64,000 nt of DNA from Oscillospiraceae bacterium (GTDB lineage Bacteria > Bacillota > Clostridia > Oscillospirales > Ruminococcaceae). Made by a program: the position numbers and the translations under genes. Below, piece after piece: positions 45,030-53,382 of the stretch; within the stretch, counting starts at the first letter, position 1; every line of letters begins with the position of its first letter. The notes beneath the pieces were generated by a model that saw only the letters and a program-made list of their open reading frames with translations, did not search any database and had not been told where the DNA came from. Location: the NCBI GenBank assembly GCA_009780025.1, contig WRAV01000005.1, forward strand, positions 20,918-84,917, read 5' to 3'.

Positions 45030-45584
45030 ATGGAAGCGATAGCACTAAAAGAGGGAATGCAGGCAAAAGCTAAGATGGACGTCGAGCTGTTGGAGTCGAT
45101 ATATCGTCAGTATTACAAAAACGTATACAACTATATTGGCTTTCGCATCAATAACCACTTCGACGCTGAAGAGCTCGCCAGCTTAGTTTTTGAAAAGGCC
45201 ATAAGCAAATGGGGCCGCTACAATCCTGATTTCCCCGTGGAAGCTTGGCTTATCAGCATAGCCAAAAACACCGTCACAGACTATCTGCGCGCAAAAAAGC
45301 GCAAATACTTTGTTAGCCTGGACAACATTATCGACTTCGTCTTTCCCGGCGCACAGCCGGATGAAATGGCGGTTAGAGACGAAGAAAACAGAGCTTTGAT
45401 GGTTGCCATGGCAAAGCTTAAAGACCAAGAACGGCAGATATTATCTATGAAGTTTGCCACTGACCTGGGGCACCGCGAAATCGCACAAATACTGGGATTA
45501 AGCGATTCAAATGTGGGTGTTATCGTCCATAGAGCCATAAAGAAGCTGCGAAAACTTATGGGTGGGGAGGAGGATGAAGCATGA
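45030..45584 (+). CDS. ECF-type RNA polymerase sigma factor
   Basis: 184 residues; AAAGGGGC upstream. Sigma region 2 (YYKNVYNYIGFRINNHFDAEELASLVFEKA, AWLISIAKNTVTDYLR) and region 4 (KLKDQERQILSMKFATDLGHREIAQILGLSDSNVGVIVHRAIKKLR). Directs a regulon in response to a signal relayed by the downstream anti-sigma. Its tail overlaps the next gene by four bases (ATGA). Confidence 0.93.
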   Translation: MEAIALKEGMQAKAKMDVELLESIYRQYYKNVYNYIGFRINNHFDAEELASLVFEKAISKWGRYNPDFPVEAWLISIAKNTVTDYLRAKKRKYFVSLDNIIDFVFPGAQPDEMAVRDEENRALMVAMAKLKDQERQILSMKFATDLGHREIAQILGLSDSNVGVIVHRAIKKLRKLMGGEEDEA

Positions 45585-46345
45585 GACACAATTCTGACGC
45601 TGAGTTTTTAGAAAGGTGCAGAGAAGTCGACTTCTCTGCCGAGAGCGTGAACTACGAGAAAAACCTTGACGCCTTAAAGGCTAAACTAACCACTGAGGAG
45701 AGATTTGCTGTGAATAAAATTAGAAAAATGCCTGTCGCTGTTGCCGCTGCTCTTGCTGTTGTACTGTCTTTGTCGGTTGTTGCTTTGGGGGCAACTGTTT
45801 GGCGGCATATGGACACTAGGATTATACAAGGGGAAGAATATGTACGGCACTTCTCTATGCAGGAAGCCACCGATGGTTCCGGCTTTACAATGGGAAGCCT
45901 GGACATAGACCCGAATGCCAGTGGCCCGATAATCGCCGACGTTGAAGGCGAAAAGGTTGTGCTTTGGGACGCACACGAATATGATGACTTAGATGCAGCG
46001 CTAGCACGCCTCTCAGCCACTCTCGGCGACTTAAAGATGCCTGCGTACCTCCCCGAAGGGTTTACTTTTGAGCAGGCCACTTACCACGCAAACGTAACCG
46101 CATTAAATATAGACTATAGCTTCGGTGGGCAGGAACTTCGCGTGCGTATTTCGCACTACCCGGAAGAGTGGGGAATCCCCCAGTGGTCGGCAACTTTTGA
46201 GGAAGTCGAAGTAAACGGCTGGGTCGGTAAGACCGGTGACGGTAGCTTGTGGGTTCAAGTTGGCGATATCTCATACTTCTTCGACGGCTACAATTCCGAC
46301 TTGGACTACGACCACCTTATCAGAATTGCCAAGTCTCTGCGGTAA
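45581..46345 (+). CDS. DUF4367 membrane protein, likely anti-sigma factor
   Basis: 254 residues. Cytosolic N-terminal 50 residues, one transmembrane segment (about 53-73), and an extracytoplasmic DUF4367 domain from about 145: MPAYLPEGFTFEQATYH, and SLWVQVGDISYFFDG. Sensing and anti-sigma function is inferred from coupling to the ECF gene and from topology. Confidence 0.85.
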   Translation: MRHNSDAEFLERCREVDFSAESVNYEKNLDALKAKLTTEERFAVNKIRKMPVAVAAALAVVLSLSVVALGATVWRHMDTRIIQGEEYVRHFSMQEATDGSGFTMGSLDIDPNASGPIIADVEGEKVVLWDAHEYDDLDAALARLSATLGDLKMPAYLPEGFTFEQATYHANVTALNIDYSFGGQELRVRISHYPEEWGIPQWSATFEEVEVNGWVGKTGDGSLWVQVGDISYFFDGYNSDLDYDHLIRIAKSLR

Positions 46346-46393
46346 GCATTGACATATAGGCCCACTTTTTGATACCATACTTTTGAAGAGCGA

Positions 46394-46425
46394 ATGGGTG
46401 GAGGATTTAGGTTTCCTCCACCCAT
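46394..46425. other. Perfect hairpin ahead of the cupin gene
   Basis: ATGGGTGGAGGA pairs with TCCTCCACCCAT over an 8-base loop. No T-run, so it may be an mRNA 5' structure or an operator rather than a terminator. Confidence 0.4.
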
Positions 46426-46468
46426 CACGTATTTACAGCTCCATATAATCGAAAGCGAGGAAGGCTTT

Positions 46469-46729
46469 ATGCAGATTATCGTGAGGAAACCAACCCCAGC
46501 CGAGCGTAACCAAATGTTAACTCAGCCCACCTGGGAGTGCGCCGTCTCCAGGTTTGATTGGCACTACGACGAGCAGGAGGCCTGCTTGCTGGTAGCCGGG
46601 CAGGTAACCGTCACTTATGATGGCGGCAACGTAACCTTTGGCCCAGGGGACTATGTCATTTTTCCGCGCGGGCTCTCCTGTGTTTGGGATGTGTCGGAGC
46701 CTGTTAAAAAGCACTACACCTTTGGGTAG
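46469..46729 (+). CDS. Small cupin protein
   Basis: 86 residues; GAGGAAGG upstream. Single-domain cupin (DUF861-like) with FDWHYDEQEACLLVAGQVTV, then FGPGDYVIFPRGLSC. The first motif has H-x-D-E, the second lacks a His, so metal binding may be weak. Converges on pyk with an 8-base gap. Confidence 0.8.
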   Translation: MQIIVRKPTPAERNQMLTQPTWECAVSRFDWHYDEQEACLLVAGQVTVTYDGGNVTFGPGDYVIFPRGLSCVWDVSEPVKKHYTFG

Positions 46730-46736
46730 TCTGTTG

Positions 46737-48506
46737 CTATCCAAGTTCCCCGGCGCCCGCGTTGTAGATATACCCCCTCATCGGGTCGAGGGAGATTGCG
46801 CTGCCGTCGGTGATAGCTCTGGTCGCGCCGTCCACATTGGCGATAACCGGGATATCGAGAGCTATGGCCGCGGCCACAGCGCCTGAGAGTGTAGCCTCTT
46901 CCTCGGTAACCAGCCCCTTGGCCCGCTTGAGCAAGCGCAGAATGTCAGTGGTTGTTTTGTCTATTACCAGTATGTCCCCTGCCGAAAAGTGCCCGGAGCC
47001 CACCCGACGGCTGACCACGCACACCCTCGAGGACGTTCTGTTCTCGCCTCCCATGCCTTTGCCGGTAGCTATGACGTTGCCCAGCACATGCACCTGCATT
47101 GTGTTTGTAATGCCTGAGTACGCCGCAGAGGATGACCCGGTGATTACGATAAGGTCGCCGTCTTTGGCAAGGCCCGCTTTCATGGCTTGGTCCGCGGCAG
47201 ACTTGAACAGCGCCTCGGGTGTGTCCACATACTCGCTGAGCAGTGGCATAACCCCCCAGGACAGCGCCATTTGCAAATACGTCTTTTGGAGCGGAGTGGA
47301 GACGATTATCGGCGTCTGAGGCCTAAAGCGCGAAATCATCCGCCCGGCGCTTCCGTTGCGGCTAACCGCTACGATAGCCGCCGCGTTTAGGTCGTGGGCG
47401 GTGGCACAGGTTGCGTAGCTTATGGCGTTTGTAATGTTTTTACCCATTTCGGCGGCGCTGTGGTAGGCAAAGAACCGCTGCCTGTAGTCGATAGATTTTT
47501 CGGTCCTTTCGGCTATTTTTATCATGGTCGCAAGGCTCTCAACCGGGTACTTGCCCGCCGCCGTCTCCCCGGATAGCATTATAGCGCTTGTGCCGTCGTG
47601 TATCGCGTTTGCAATGTCGGTCACTTCTGCGCGGGTGGGACGAGGATTGCGCACCATCGACTCGGGCATTTGGGTAGCAGTTATGACTTTTTTGCCGGCT
47701 GTGTAGCACTTGCTTATCAGCATTTTTTGAATCGCCGGCAGCTCCTCAAATGGTATCTCGACTCCAAGGTCGCCTCTGGCCACCATTATGCCGTCCGCCT
47801 CGCGGATAATCTCGTCGATATTGTCAACGCCCTCGGAACTCTCGATCTTGGCAATCAGTTCAAGGCGGTTGGGGCCCAGCTCCTCCAAGTAGTTCTTGAC
47901 TTGGAGCACGTCCCTGGCGCTGCGCACAAACGAGAGGGCAATGTATTCAAAGTCGTTCTCGTAGGCGAACTTTACGTCGGCTTTGTCCTTCTCGTCCATG
48001 TAGGGCATGTTTGTCTTGATTCCGGGGAGGTTGATGCTCTTCCGGTTGGAGAGCGCGCCGCCGTTGAGCACCCGGCAGATGACGTCGGTCTCGGTCAGCC
48101 GCTCCACTTCAAGCTCTATGAGCCCGTCGTTCAGCAGGATTTTATCTCCCTGAGATACCACCTGCGGCAGCTCGTCATATGTCACCGAGACGACTGTACC
48201 CTCGCCCTCAATTTTTCGGGTGGTCAGGGTAAATGTGTCCCCTTCTGTCAGTGTGACCGGGCCCTCTTTGAACGTACCTGTGCGTATTTCGGGGCCCTTT
48301 GTGTCCGCCAGCAGCGCCACCGGGCGGGCCAGCTGCTCGCGCAACCTTTTGATATGTTCGGCGGTTACTAAGTGGTTTTCGTGGGTGCCGTGGGAAAAAT
48401 TGAGCCTTGCCACATTCATGCCGCCGGCAATGAGCTCGTTTAGTATTTCCGGGCTTTCGGACGCCGGACCGATTGTGCAAACAATCTTCGTCTTGCGAAC
48501 GTACAT
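46737..48506 (-). CDS. pyk: Pyruvate kinase with C-terminal PEP-utiliser domain
   Basis: 589 residues from ATG 48506 (GGAGGAGG upstream). TIM barrel: RKTKIVCTIGPAS, GMNVARLNFSHG, ADTKGPEIRTG, catalytic Lys/Glu in LIAKIESSEGVDNIDEII, ARGDLGVEIP, and ATQMPESMVRNPRPTRAEVTD (Pro replaces the usual Leu in ATQMLESM). Residues about 480-589 form the extra PEP-utiliser-like domain of Bacillus/Clostridium enzymes. Makes pyruvate and ATP from PEP and ADP. Confidence 0.97.
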   Translation of the reverse strand: MYVRKTKIVCTIGPASESPEILNELIAGGMNVARLNFSHGTHENHLVTAEHIKRLREQLARPVALLADTKGPEIRTGTFKEGPVTLTEGDTFTLTTRKIEGEGTVVSVTYDELPQVVSQGDKILLNDGLIELEVERLTETDVICRVLNGGALSNRKSINLPGIKTNMPYMDEKDKADVKFAYENDFEYIALSFVRSARDVLQVKNYLEELGPNRLELIAKIESSEGVDNIDEIIREADGIMVARGDLGVEIPFEELPAIQKMLISKCYTAGKKVITATQMPESMVRNPRPTRAEVTDIANAIHDGTSAIMLSGETAAGKYPVESLATMIKIAERTEKSIDYRQRFFAYHSAAEMGKNITNAISYATCATAHDLNAAAIVAVSRNGSAGRMISRFRPQTPIIVSTPLQKTYLQMALSWGVMPLLSEYVDTPEALFKSAADQAMKAGLAKDGDLIVITGSSSAAYSGITNTMQVHVLGNVIATGKGMGGENRTSSRVCVVSRRVGSGHFSAGDILVIDKTTTDILRLLKRAKGLVTEEEATLSGAVAAAIALDIPVIANVDGATRAITDGSAISLDPMRGYIYNAGAGELG

Positions 48507-48544
48507 ATATAGACGCCTCCTCCGCGTTATTTCAAGCTTAGCCA

Positions 48545-48690
48545 TTTATTAGATATTATACCATAAGCGCAGCGTTGGTATAGTTGCGCATCAAGAGCCG
48601 GTTGCCGCTTTAGCGGCGAGGCGCCTGGCATCGTATAATATCTGCGCCCTTCCGCGGATATTATACCATTAAAACGTAGGTATGCGCAAC
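48545..48690 (-). promoter_or_regulatory. Two tandem extended -10 promoters of pyk in a duplicated, palindromic leader
   Basis: ATGGTATAATATC occurs twice on the minus strand (at about 48552-48563 and 48657-48668). Each is TGN-TATAAT. TTGCGC (distal copy) sits 18 bp upstream of its -10. GTTGCGCA/TGCGCAAC flank the pair and hairpins (GCCGCTTTAGCGGC) lie between. Two starts for pyk are likely. Confidence 0.5.
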
Positions 48691-48725
48691 TTTGGGAGCG
48701 CCTTCTTGCTTCCAGGCCTTTTCTA

Positions 48726-48754
48726 TTGCCAGGTAAAAATTTTTGATGTATAAT
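48726..48754 (+). promoter_or_regulatory. Promoter of the TM2 protein gene
   Basis: TTGCCA, 17-bp spacer, TATAAT, 28 bases before the start codon. Confidence 0.7.
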
Positions 48755-48782
48755 TATTATTTTAACGCGAGGAGGTCAAACA

Positions 48783-49202
48783 ATGCGGCAGTGTAAGCAA
48801 TGCGGCGCTACTTTTTTTAGCGGCGAGACACTTTGCGCTTACTGCGGGGAGCCGCTGATACCCGGTGCTGCGCGCAAAGAATCCTCGCGGGGGCGCGAGC
48901 GAAGTTATAGTCATGGCCACCAAAGCAGACAGCAATGGGATTACTCGGCTTTTGGTCAAGGATTTTGCAGGCGAGGCGAGACCCCGCCGCCTATAAATAT
49001 GTTCCGGCAAAGCCGCTGGGATCGCTTTATCGCGGCGGCGCTGGCCTTTGTATTTGGCACTTTTGGCGTACACTGGTTCTTTTTGGGCAATAGACGCCGC
49101 GGCGCCTGGTACGCTATATTTTTCTGGACCGGCATACCTACCATACTCGGAATTATTGACGGCGCCATGCTGTTGGGCGGCGCCGTACGGGACAGTTTTT
49201 AG
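48783..49202 (+). CDS. Zinc-ribbon TM2-domain protein
   Basis: 139 residues; GAGGAGG upstream. Zinc ribbon MRQCKQCGATFF and CAYCGEP at the start, a polar Arg/Gln/Ser-rich linker, then the TM2 domain from about 78: DRFIAAALAFVFGTFGVHWFFLGNRRRGAWYAIFFWTGIPTILG. TM2 proteins are small membrane proteins of unknown role. Confidence 0.85.
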   Translation: MRQCKQCGATFFSGETLCAYCGEPLIPGAARKESSRGRERSYSHGHQSRQQWDYSAFGQGFCRRGETPPPINMFRQSRWDRFIAAALAFVFGTFGVHWFFLGNRRRGAWYAIFFWTGIPTILGIIDGAMLLGGAVRDSF

Positions 49203-49472
49203 CACTTGTCAATGCACGTCAAAATTTTCATCTTTCACAGTCTTTACTTACCATATGGCGAGCGCGGATTAGCGCGGTGTGTTCGGGCAAATATAAACTT
49301 GAGACGCAGGCCATGAAAGCACGCTTAACACCGGCATTTTAGTTTAAGCGTACTTTCTTAAATGCGGCCTGGTCTCTTTGTTTTTCACAGCCCGGCCTTG
49401 CCGCTGCCGCAAAAGCGGCAACCGCGTAAAAGAATAGGTTCAATATACTTTCGCGGCTATATGGAGTTATTT

Positions 49473-49904
49473 ATGAAAAGGACTCTCACTGTAATTTTGG
49501 CGGTGCTTATGATGCTCTTTGCTGCCGGTTGTTACGGCAACACCACCCCCGACGGCACCACCCGCAGCCGCGCACACGGCGGCACTACCCGCGGCCACGC
49601 GTATGGCGGCACTTACGACGGCCTTTACCGCGACGGTAGCCGCGCAGGCCATGTAAGGGATGGCGCAGGTATTGTTGACGGCGCTGTTCGCGGCGGCCAT
49701 ACTCGCGCTCACGGCGGTACCACTCGCGGCCGCGCACACCACGGCACACACCACCGTGCCCATGGCGGCGCAATGCGTGGCCATACCAACCGCACCCATA
49801 ACAACGCCACCGACGGTTCTTTCGCCGATGGCACCGCTGGACGCGACTACCAAAACTACCGCAACCACCGCCCGATGATAGGCGGCCTTGAGTACCTGCG
49901 GTAA
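49473..49904 (+). CDS. His/Gly/Thr/Arg-rich low-complexity lipoprotein
   Basis: 143 residues. Signal peptide ending LFAAGC (Cys20), then about 110 residues of His, Gly, Arg, Thr and Asp in repeating units such as HGGTTRG, HAYGGTYDG, RAHHGTHHRAHGGAMRG. No fold visible. A start at ATG 49473 is chosen for the signal peptide. Could bind metal or anionic wall polymers. Antisense frames are also open because of the repeat, but lack signals. Confidence 0.65.
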   Translation: MKRTLTVILAVLMMLFAAGCYGNTTPDGTTRSRAHGGTTRGHAYGGTYDGLYRDGSRAGHVRDGAGIVDGAVRGGHTRAHGGTTRGRAHHGTHHRAHGGAMRGHTNRTHNNATDGSFADGTAGRDYQNYRNHRPMIGGLEYLR

Positions 49905-49920
49905 CGCTTAACCCCCCAAT

Positions 49921-49957
49921 AAAGCAAATTGGCCACCCGGTCAGTTTGCTTTTTTTT
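49921..49957 (+). terminator. Terminator of the His/Gly-rich lipoprotein gene
   Basis: AAAGCAAA ... TTTGCTTTTTTTT with an inner TGGCC/GGTCA pairing. Confidence 0.75.
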
Positions 49958-50038
49958 GACCAATATTTGACTGTCCCCTCTTTTTGCGATATTATATGTC
50001 TGAGTTTAATGTGTTTGCAATGCTTGGGGGGTGCTTAA

Positions 50039-50992
50039 CTGGATATTCTAGCATTCAGCTTCAATGCGACCATGCCGATCGTCCTCTGCATGGCGCTGGG
50101 GCTGTTTTCTCGTCGAGCCGGAATGATAAACCAAGACATGGCGCCGAGGCTTGGCAACTTCTGCTTTACGCTTCTTTTGCCAGCTATGCTTTTTTATAGC
50201 ATTTACAGCATTGACTTTACGGCTGAATTTTCGCTTAGTTTGGTGTTGTTCGCCACTATCTCACAAATTTGTCTCATCGCCGTGCTTTGTCTTATATTTT
50301 TCTCGACAGTAAAAGACAAAGCTAGAGCCGCTACTTATGTACACTTATCTTACCGATCCAACTACGCGATGTACGGCGTCGCTCTTGCGCAGGGCATGTT
50401 CGGAGCCGCCGGGGTTCAGGTAGCTGCCATGTTGATTCCCGGCACACTGATACTCTTCAACCTGGTCGCCGTTATTCTGTTCAGCTATTGCAGCGTAAAG
50501 GCAGACAGCTCCCCCGGACAAGTTGCCCGAGAGTTTGCGCTAAATTTAGTTAAAAACCCACTTATCGTGACCAGTGTTGTGGGCGTAGTCGTCTCTCTTT
50601 CCCCCATTACCTTGCCGGTTTTTCTCTACACGACCACCCGGAACATATCGCTGATGACCGTGCCTTTCTGCCTCATTGTAATCGGCTCGCAAATCGACTT
50701 CGGCGGTCTCAAGAGCGATATTAAGGCCATGTTCGCCATGAGCTTCATTAGGCTGGCTATCGTCCCTTTGGTCATGATTCCCATCGCGATTCACATGGGC
50801 TTTCGTGGGGCCGCCCTAGCTGCGCTGCTTGTGCTTTTCTCTTCCCCCTGCGCCACCGCCGGCGCCATAATGGCCCAAAAATACAACGTCTACCCCGACC
50901 TTGCCAACCAAACTCTGGCTGCCACCACCGTCTTTGGCGGACTGACCAACTTTATTTGGATTTCAGTTTTGCGATATTTTGAGTTCTTTTGA
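50039..50992 (+). CDS. AEC-family (auxin efflux carrier-like) permease
   Basis: 317 residues if translation starts at CTG 50039, which gives (M)DILAFSFNATMPIVL as in homologues and has GGGGGG seven bases upstream; the first ATG is at 50072 inside the first helix and has no ribosome binding site. About ten hydrophobic helices with LPAMLFYSIYS and MIPGTLILFN. Probably exports or imports organic acids or malate-like anions. Ends next to nifS. Confidence 0.85.
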   Translation: MDILAFSFNATMPIVLCMALGLFSRRAGMINQDMAPRLGNFCFTLLLPAMLFYSIYSIDFTAEFSLSLVLFATISQICLIAVLCLIFFSTVKDKARAATYVHLSYRSNYAMYGVALAQGMFGAAGVQVAAMLIPGTLILFNLVAVILFSYCSVKADSSPGQVAREFALNLVKNPLIVTSVVGVVVSLSPITLPVFLYTTTRNISLMTVPFCLIVIGSQIDFGGLKSDIKAMFAMSFIRLAIVPLVMIPIAIHMGFRGAALAALLVLFSSPCATAGAIMAQKYNVYPDLANQTLAATTVFGGLTNFIWISVLRYFEFF

Positions 50993-51006
50993 GGAGGCCC
51001 CCCGCT

Positions 51007-52149
51007 TTGCGCGAAGTCTACCTGGATAATTGCGCCACCACCCGCACCGACCCTGACATCGCCGCAGCTGCCCTTGAAGCGATGATCACCGACTACGGCA
51101 ACCCGTCCTCTCTGCACAGGAAGGGGCTTGAGGCCCAGCTGCTCCTCGAGAGAGCGCGGGAACAGATAGCCACCGTTCTTAGCTGCCAGCCCGAAGAAGT
51201 CTACTTCACTAGAGGCGGCACAGAGGCCAACAATCTGGCTATTCTGGGCGCGTACTCGGCCCACAGGCGCAGAGCAACTCACCTGGTCGCCGGCCAAGGG
51301 GAGCACGCGTCGGTCCTGGGCCCGTTAAAGCATTTGGGCGAGCAGGGCGCGGAAGTAGCTTTGACCCCGCTCCTCGCCGAGGGGCACCCCGACCCTCAGG
51401 AGATGAGCGCAGCCGTGGGCGAGGGTACACTGCTGATTTCCTGCGCGCTGGTAAACAGCGAGGTAGGAGGTCTTGCCCCCATAGGTGAGTTTGCTCGGAC
51501 AGCCAAAGCAAAGTCTGGGCGTGTGCTAATCCACTGCGACGCGGTTCAGGCGTTTGGTAAAATCCCAATCTCGGTGGACAAGCTGGGGGTGGACATGCTC
51601 AGCTTGAGCGGGCACAAACTCCATGCACCCAAGGGAATCGGGGCGCTTTACATACGCAAGGGGGTACGAATCCACCCGCTGATGCATGGCGGCCAACAGC
51701 AGCGCGGCCTCTGTCCCGGCACCGAGAGTGTACCACTGGCTGTCGCTTTTGGGGCTGCCATAGAGAAAATTACCTGTGATATAAACCGAAACTTCGAGAA
51801 TTACCAGCGTCTGCGCAAATTTTTTCTTAAAAAAATAGAAAACTTTCCCGGGCTTTGCATCAATTTGGCTAGCGAGACCACACCTTATATATGCAGCACC
51901 AGCTTACCCGGCTATAAAAGCGAGACTTTGGTGCACTTCCTGGCTGAGCGAGGGATGTATGTATCGGGAGGCTCGGCCTGCGCAAAGGGCAAAGACAGCC
52001 ACGTGCTAACAGCCATGGGGCTGCCCCGCGAGCGGATACAAAGCGCACTGCGTGTAAGTTTTTGCAAAGATACCACCGAGCAAGATATAGACCTATTCTT
52101 CCAGACATTGGCCCAGGCAGCGGCCTGCATAGCAAGGAGTAGAGCGTAA
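51007..52149 (+). CDS. Cysteine desulfurase, NifS/IscS family
   Basis: 380 residues from TTG 51007 (GAGGAGG eight bases upstream). Class V aminotransferase: YLDNCATT, GGTEANNLAI, HCDAVQAFGKIP, PLP-lysine K204 in SGHKLHAPKG, catalytic Cys325 in SGGSACAKGK. Moves sulfur from cysteine to an acceptor, here most likely ThiI, whose gene starts 3 bases after the nifS stop. Pair is typical for Firmicutes. Confidence 0.95.
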   Translation: MREVYLDNCATTRTDPDIAAAALEAMITDYGNPSSLHRKGLEAQLLLERAREQIATVLSCQPEEVYFTRGGTEANNLAILGAYSAHRRRATHLVAGQGEHASVLGPLKHLGEQGAEVALTPLLAEGHPDPQEMSAAVGEGTLLISCALVNSEVGGLAPIGEFARTAKAKSGRVLIHCDAVQAFGKIPISVDKLGVDMLSLSGHKLHAPKGIGALYIRKGVRIHPLMHGGQQQRGLCPGTESVPLAVAFGAAIEKITCDINRNFENYQRLRKFFLKKIENFPGLCINLASETTPYICSTSLPGYKSETLVHFLAERGMYVSGGSACAKGKDSHVLTAMGLPRERIQSALRVSFCKDTTEQDIDLFFQTLAQAAACIARSRA

Positions 52150-52152
52150 CAA

Positions 52153-53334
52153 ATGAAGGAAGTCATCCTCCTCAAAAGTGGGGAAATCGCGTTAAAGGGG
52201 CTCAACCGCAGCTCCTTTGAAGATAAAATGATAAGCAACTGCCGCCGGGCCCTCGGGGACCTAGGCAAGTTTAGTTTTACCAAGGCTCAGAGCACTACTT
52301 ATGTCAGCTGGCAAGGCGACATTGAAGTGGACAAGGCCGTTGAGCGGCTCTCCCGTGTGTTTGGCATCGCTGCCCTCTGCAAGGCCTGTGTGGTTCCAAA
52401 AGACTACTCAGCGATTGAAGAGGCGGCAGCTGCTTACTTGGCAGACGAGCTGCAGGCGGCGCGTACCTTTAAGGTGTTGGCAAAGCGGGCCGACAAAAAG
52501 TTCCCGATGAATTCCCCGCAAATTTGTATCGAGCTGGGCGGTTTCCTGCTCGAGCGGTTCCCCCACCTTAAGGTGGACGTGGAAAATCCCGAAGTCCTGG
52601 TCACTGTTGAGGTTCGCGACTTTGCCGCGTACATACACGGACGGCAGCTCCCCGGCGCGGGGGGCATTCCGGTAGGCAGCTCGGGGCGCGGTATGCTCCT
52701 GCTCTCCGGGGGAATCGACAGCCCGGTAGCCGGGGTGATGATGGCCAAGCGCGGACTGGAATTAAGCGCAGCCCACTTCTTTTCCCCGCCCTACACCAGT
52801 GAACGAGCACTGCACAAGGTAAAGCAGCTCAGCCGCAAAATGACTCCCTACTGCGGCGAAATCCGGCTACATGTGGTGCCGTTCACAGAGATATCCGAAG
52901 CCATTCGCGAAAGCTGCCCGCAGGAGTACGCCACTATAATAATGCGCCGGTATATGATGCAAATAGCCGAGCTGCTCGCGCACCGGACAGGCTGCGCCGC
53001 CCTCATCACCGGGGAGAGCGTGGGCCAGGTTGCCAGCCAAACAATGGCCTCCCTGCAATGCACCGGGGCAAGGCTCACCCTACCGGTAATGCGCCCGGTA
53101 ATCGGGATGGACAAAGAGGAGATTATCCGCATAGCGCGCAGGGTCGATACCTTCGAGTTGAGCGTACAACCCTACGACGACTGCTGCACTGTCTTTACCC
53201 CCAAGCGCCCCAAGATAAACCCGGAGCTCGGTGCGGTTGAACGCGCCGAAGAGAAGCTGGATAGAGAGACTTTGATTCAAAGCGCGCTGGATGGTACCCA
53301 GCTGGAAAGCGTGCGCAGCGACACTGTTTTTTAG
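52153..53334 (+). CDS. thiI: tRNA 4-thiouridine synthetase ThiI (no rhodanese domain)
   Basis: 393 residues; AAC-AAATGAAGG region gives the ATG. N-terminal ferredoxin-like and THUMP domains to about 165, PP-loop LLLSGGIDSPVAG at 182-194, GESVGQVASQTMASL and YDDCCTVFTPKRP. Adenylates U8 of tRNA and installs sulfur from the NifS partner. The rhodanese tail of the E. coli protein is absent, as in Bacillus. The next gene starts 48 bases on. Confidence 0.95.
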   Translation: MKEVILLKSGEIALKGLNRSSFEDKMISNCRRALGDLGKFSFTKAQSTTYVSWQGDIEVDKAVERLSRVFGIAALCKACVVPKDYSAIEEAAAAYLADELQAARTFKVLAKRADKKFPMNSPQICIELGGFLLERFPHLKVDVENPEVLVTVEVRDFAAYIHGRQLPGAGGIPVGSSGRGMLLLSGGIDSPVAGVMMAKRGLELSAAHFFSPPYTSERALHKVKQLSRKMTPYCGEIRLHVVPFTEISEAIRESCPQEYATIIMRRYMMQIAELLAHRTGCAALITGESVGQVASQTMASLQCTGARLTLPVMRPVIGMDKEEIIRIARRVDTFELSVQPYDDCCTVFTPKRPKINPELGAVERAEEKLDRETLIQSALDGTQLESVRSDTVF

Positions 53335-53382
53335 CTTCTTTAAGAACACAGGTTCTAAACTTTGACCCTGGAGGTTTTTGCC

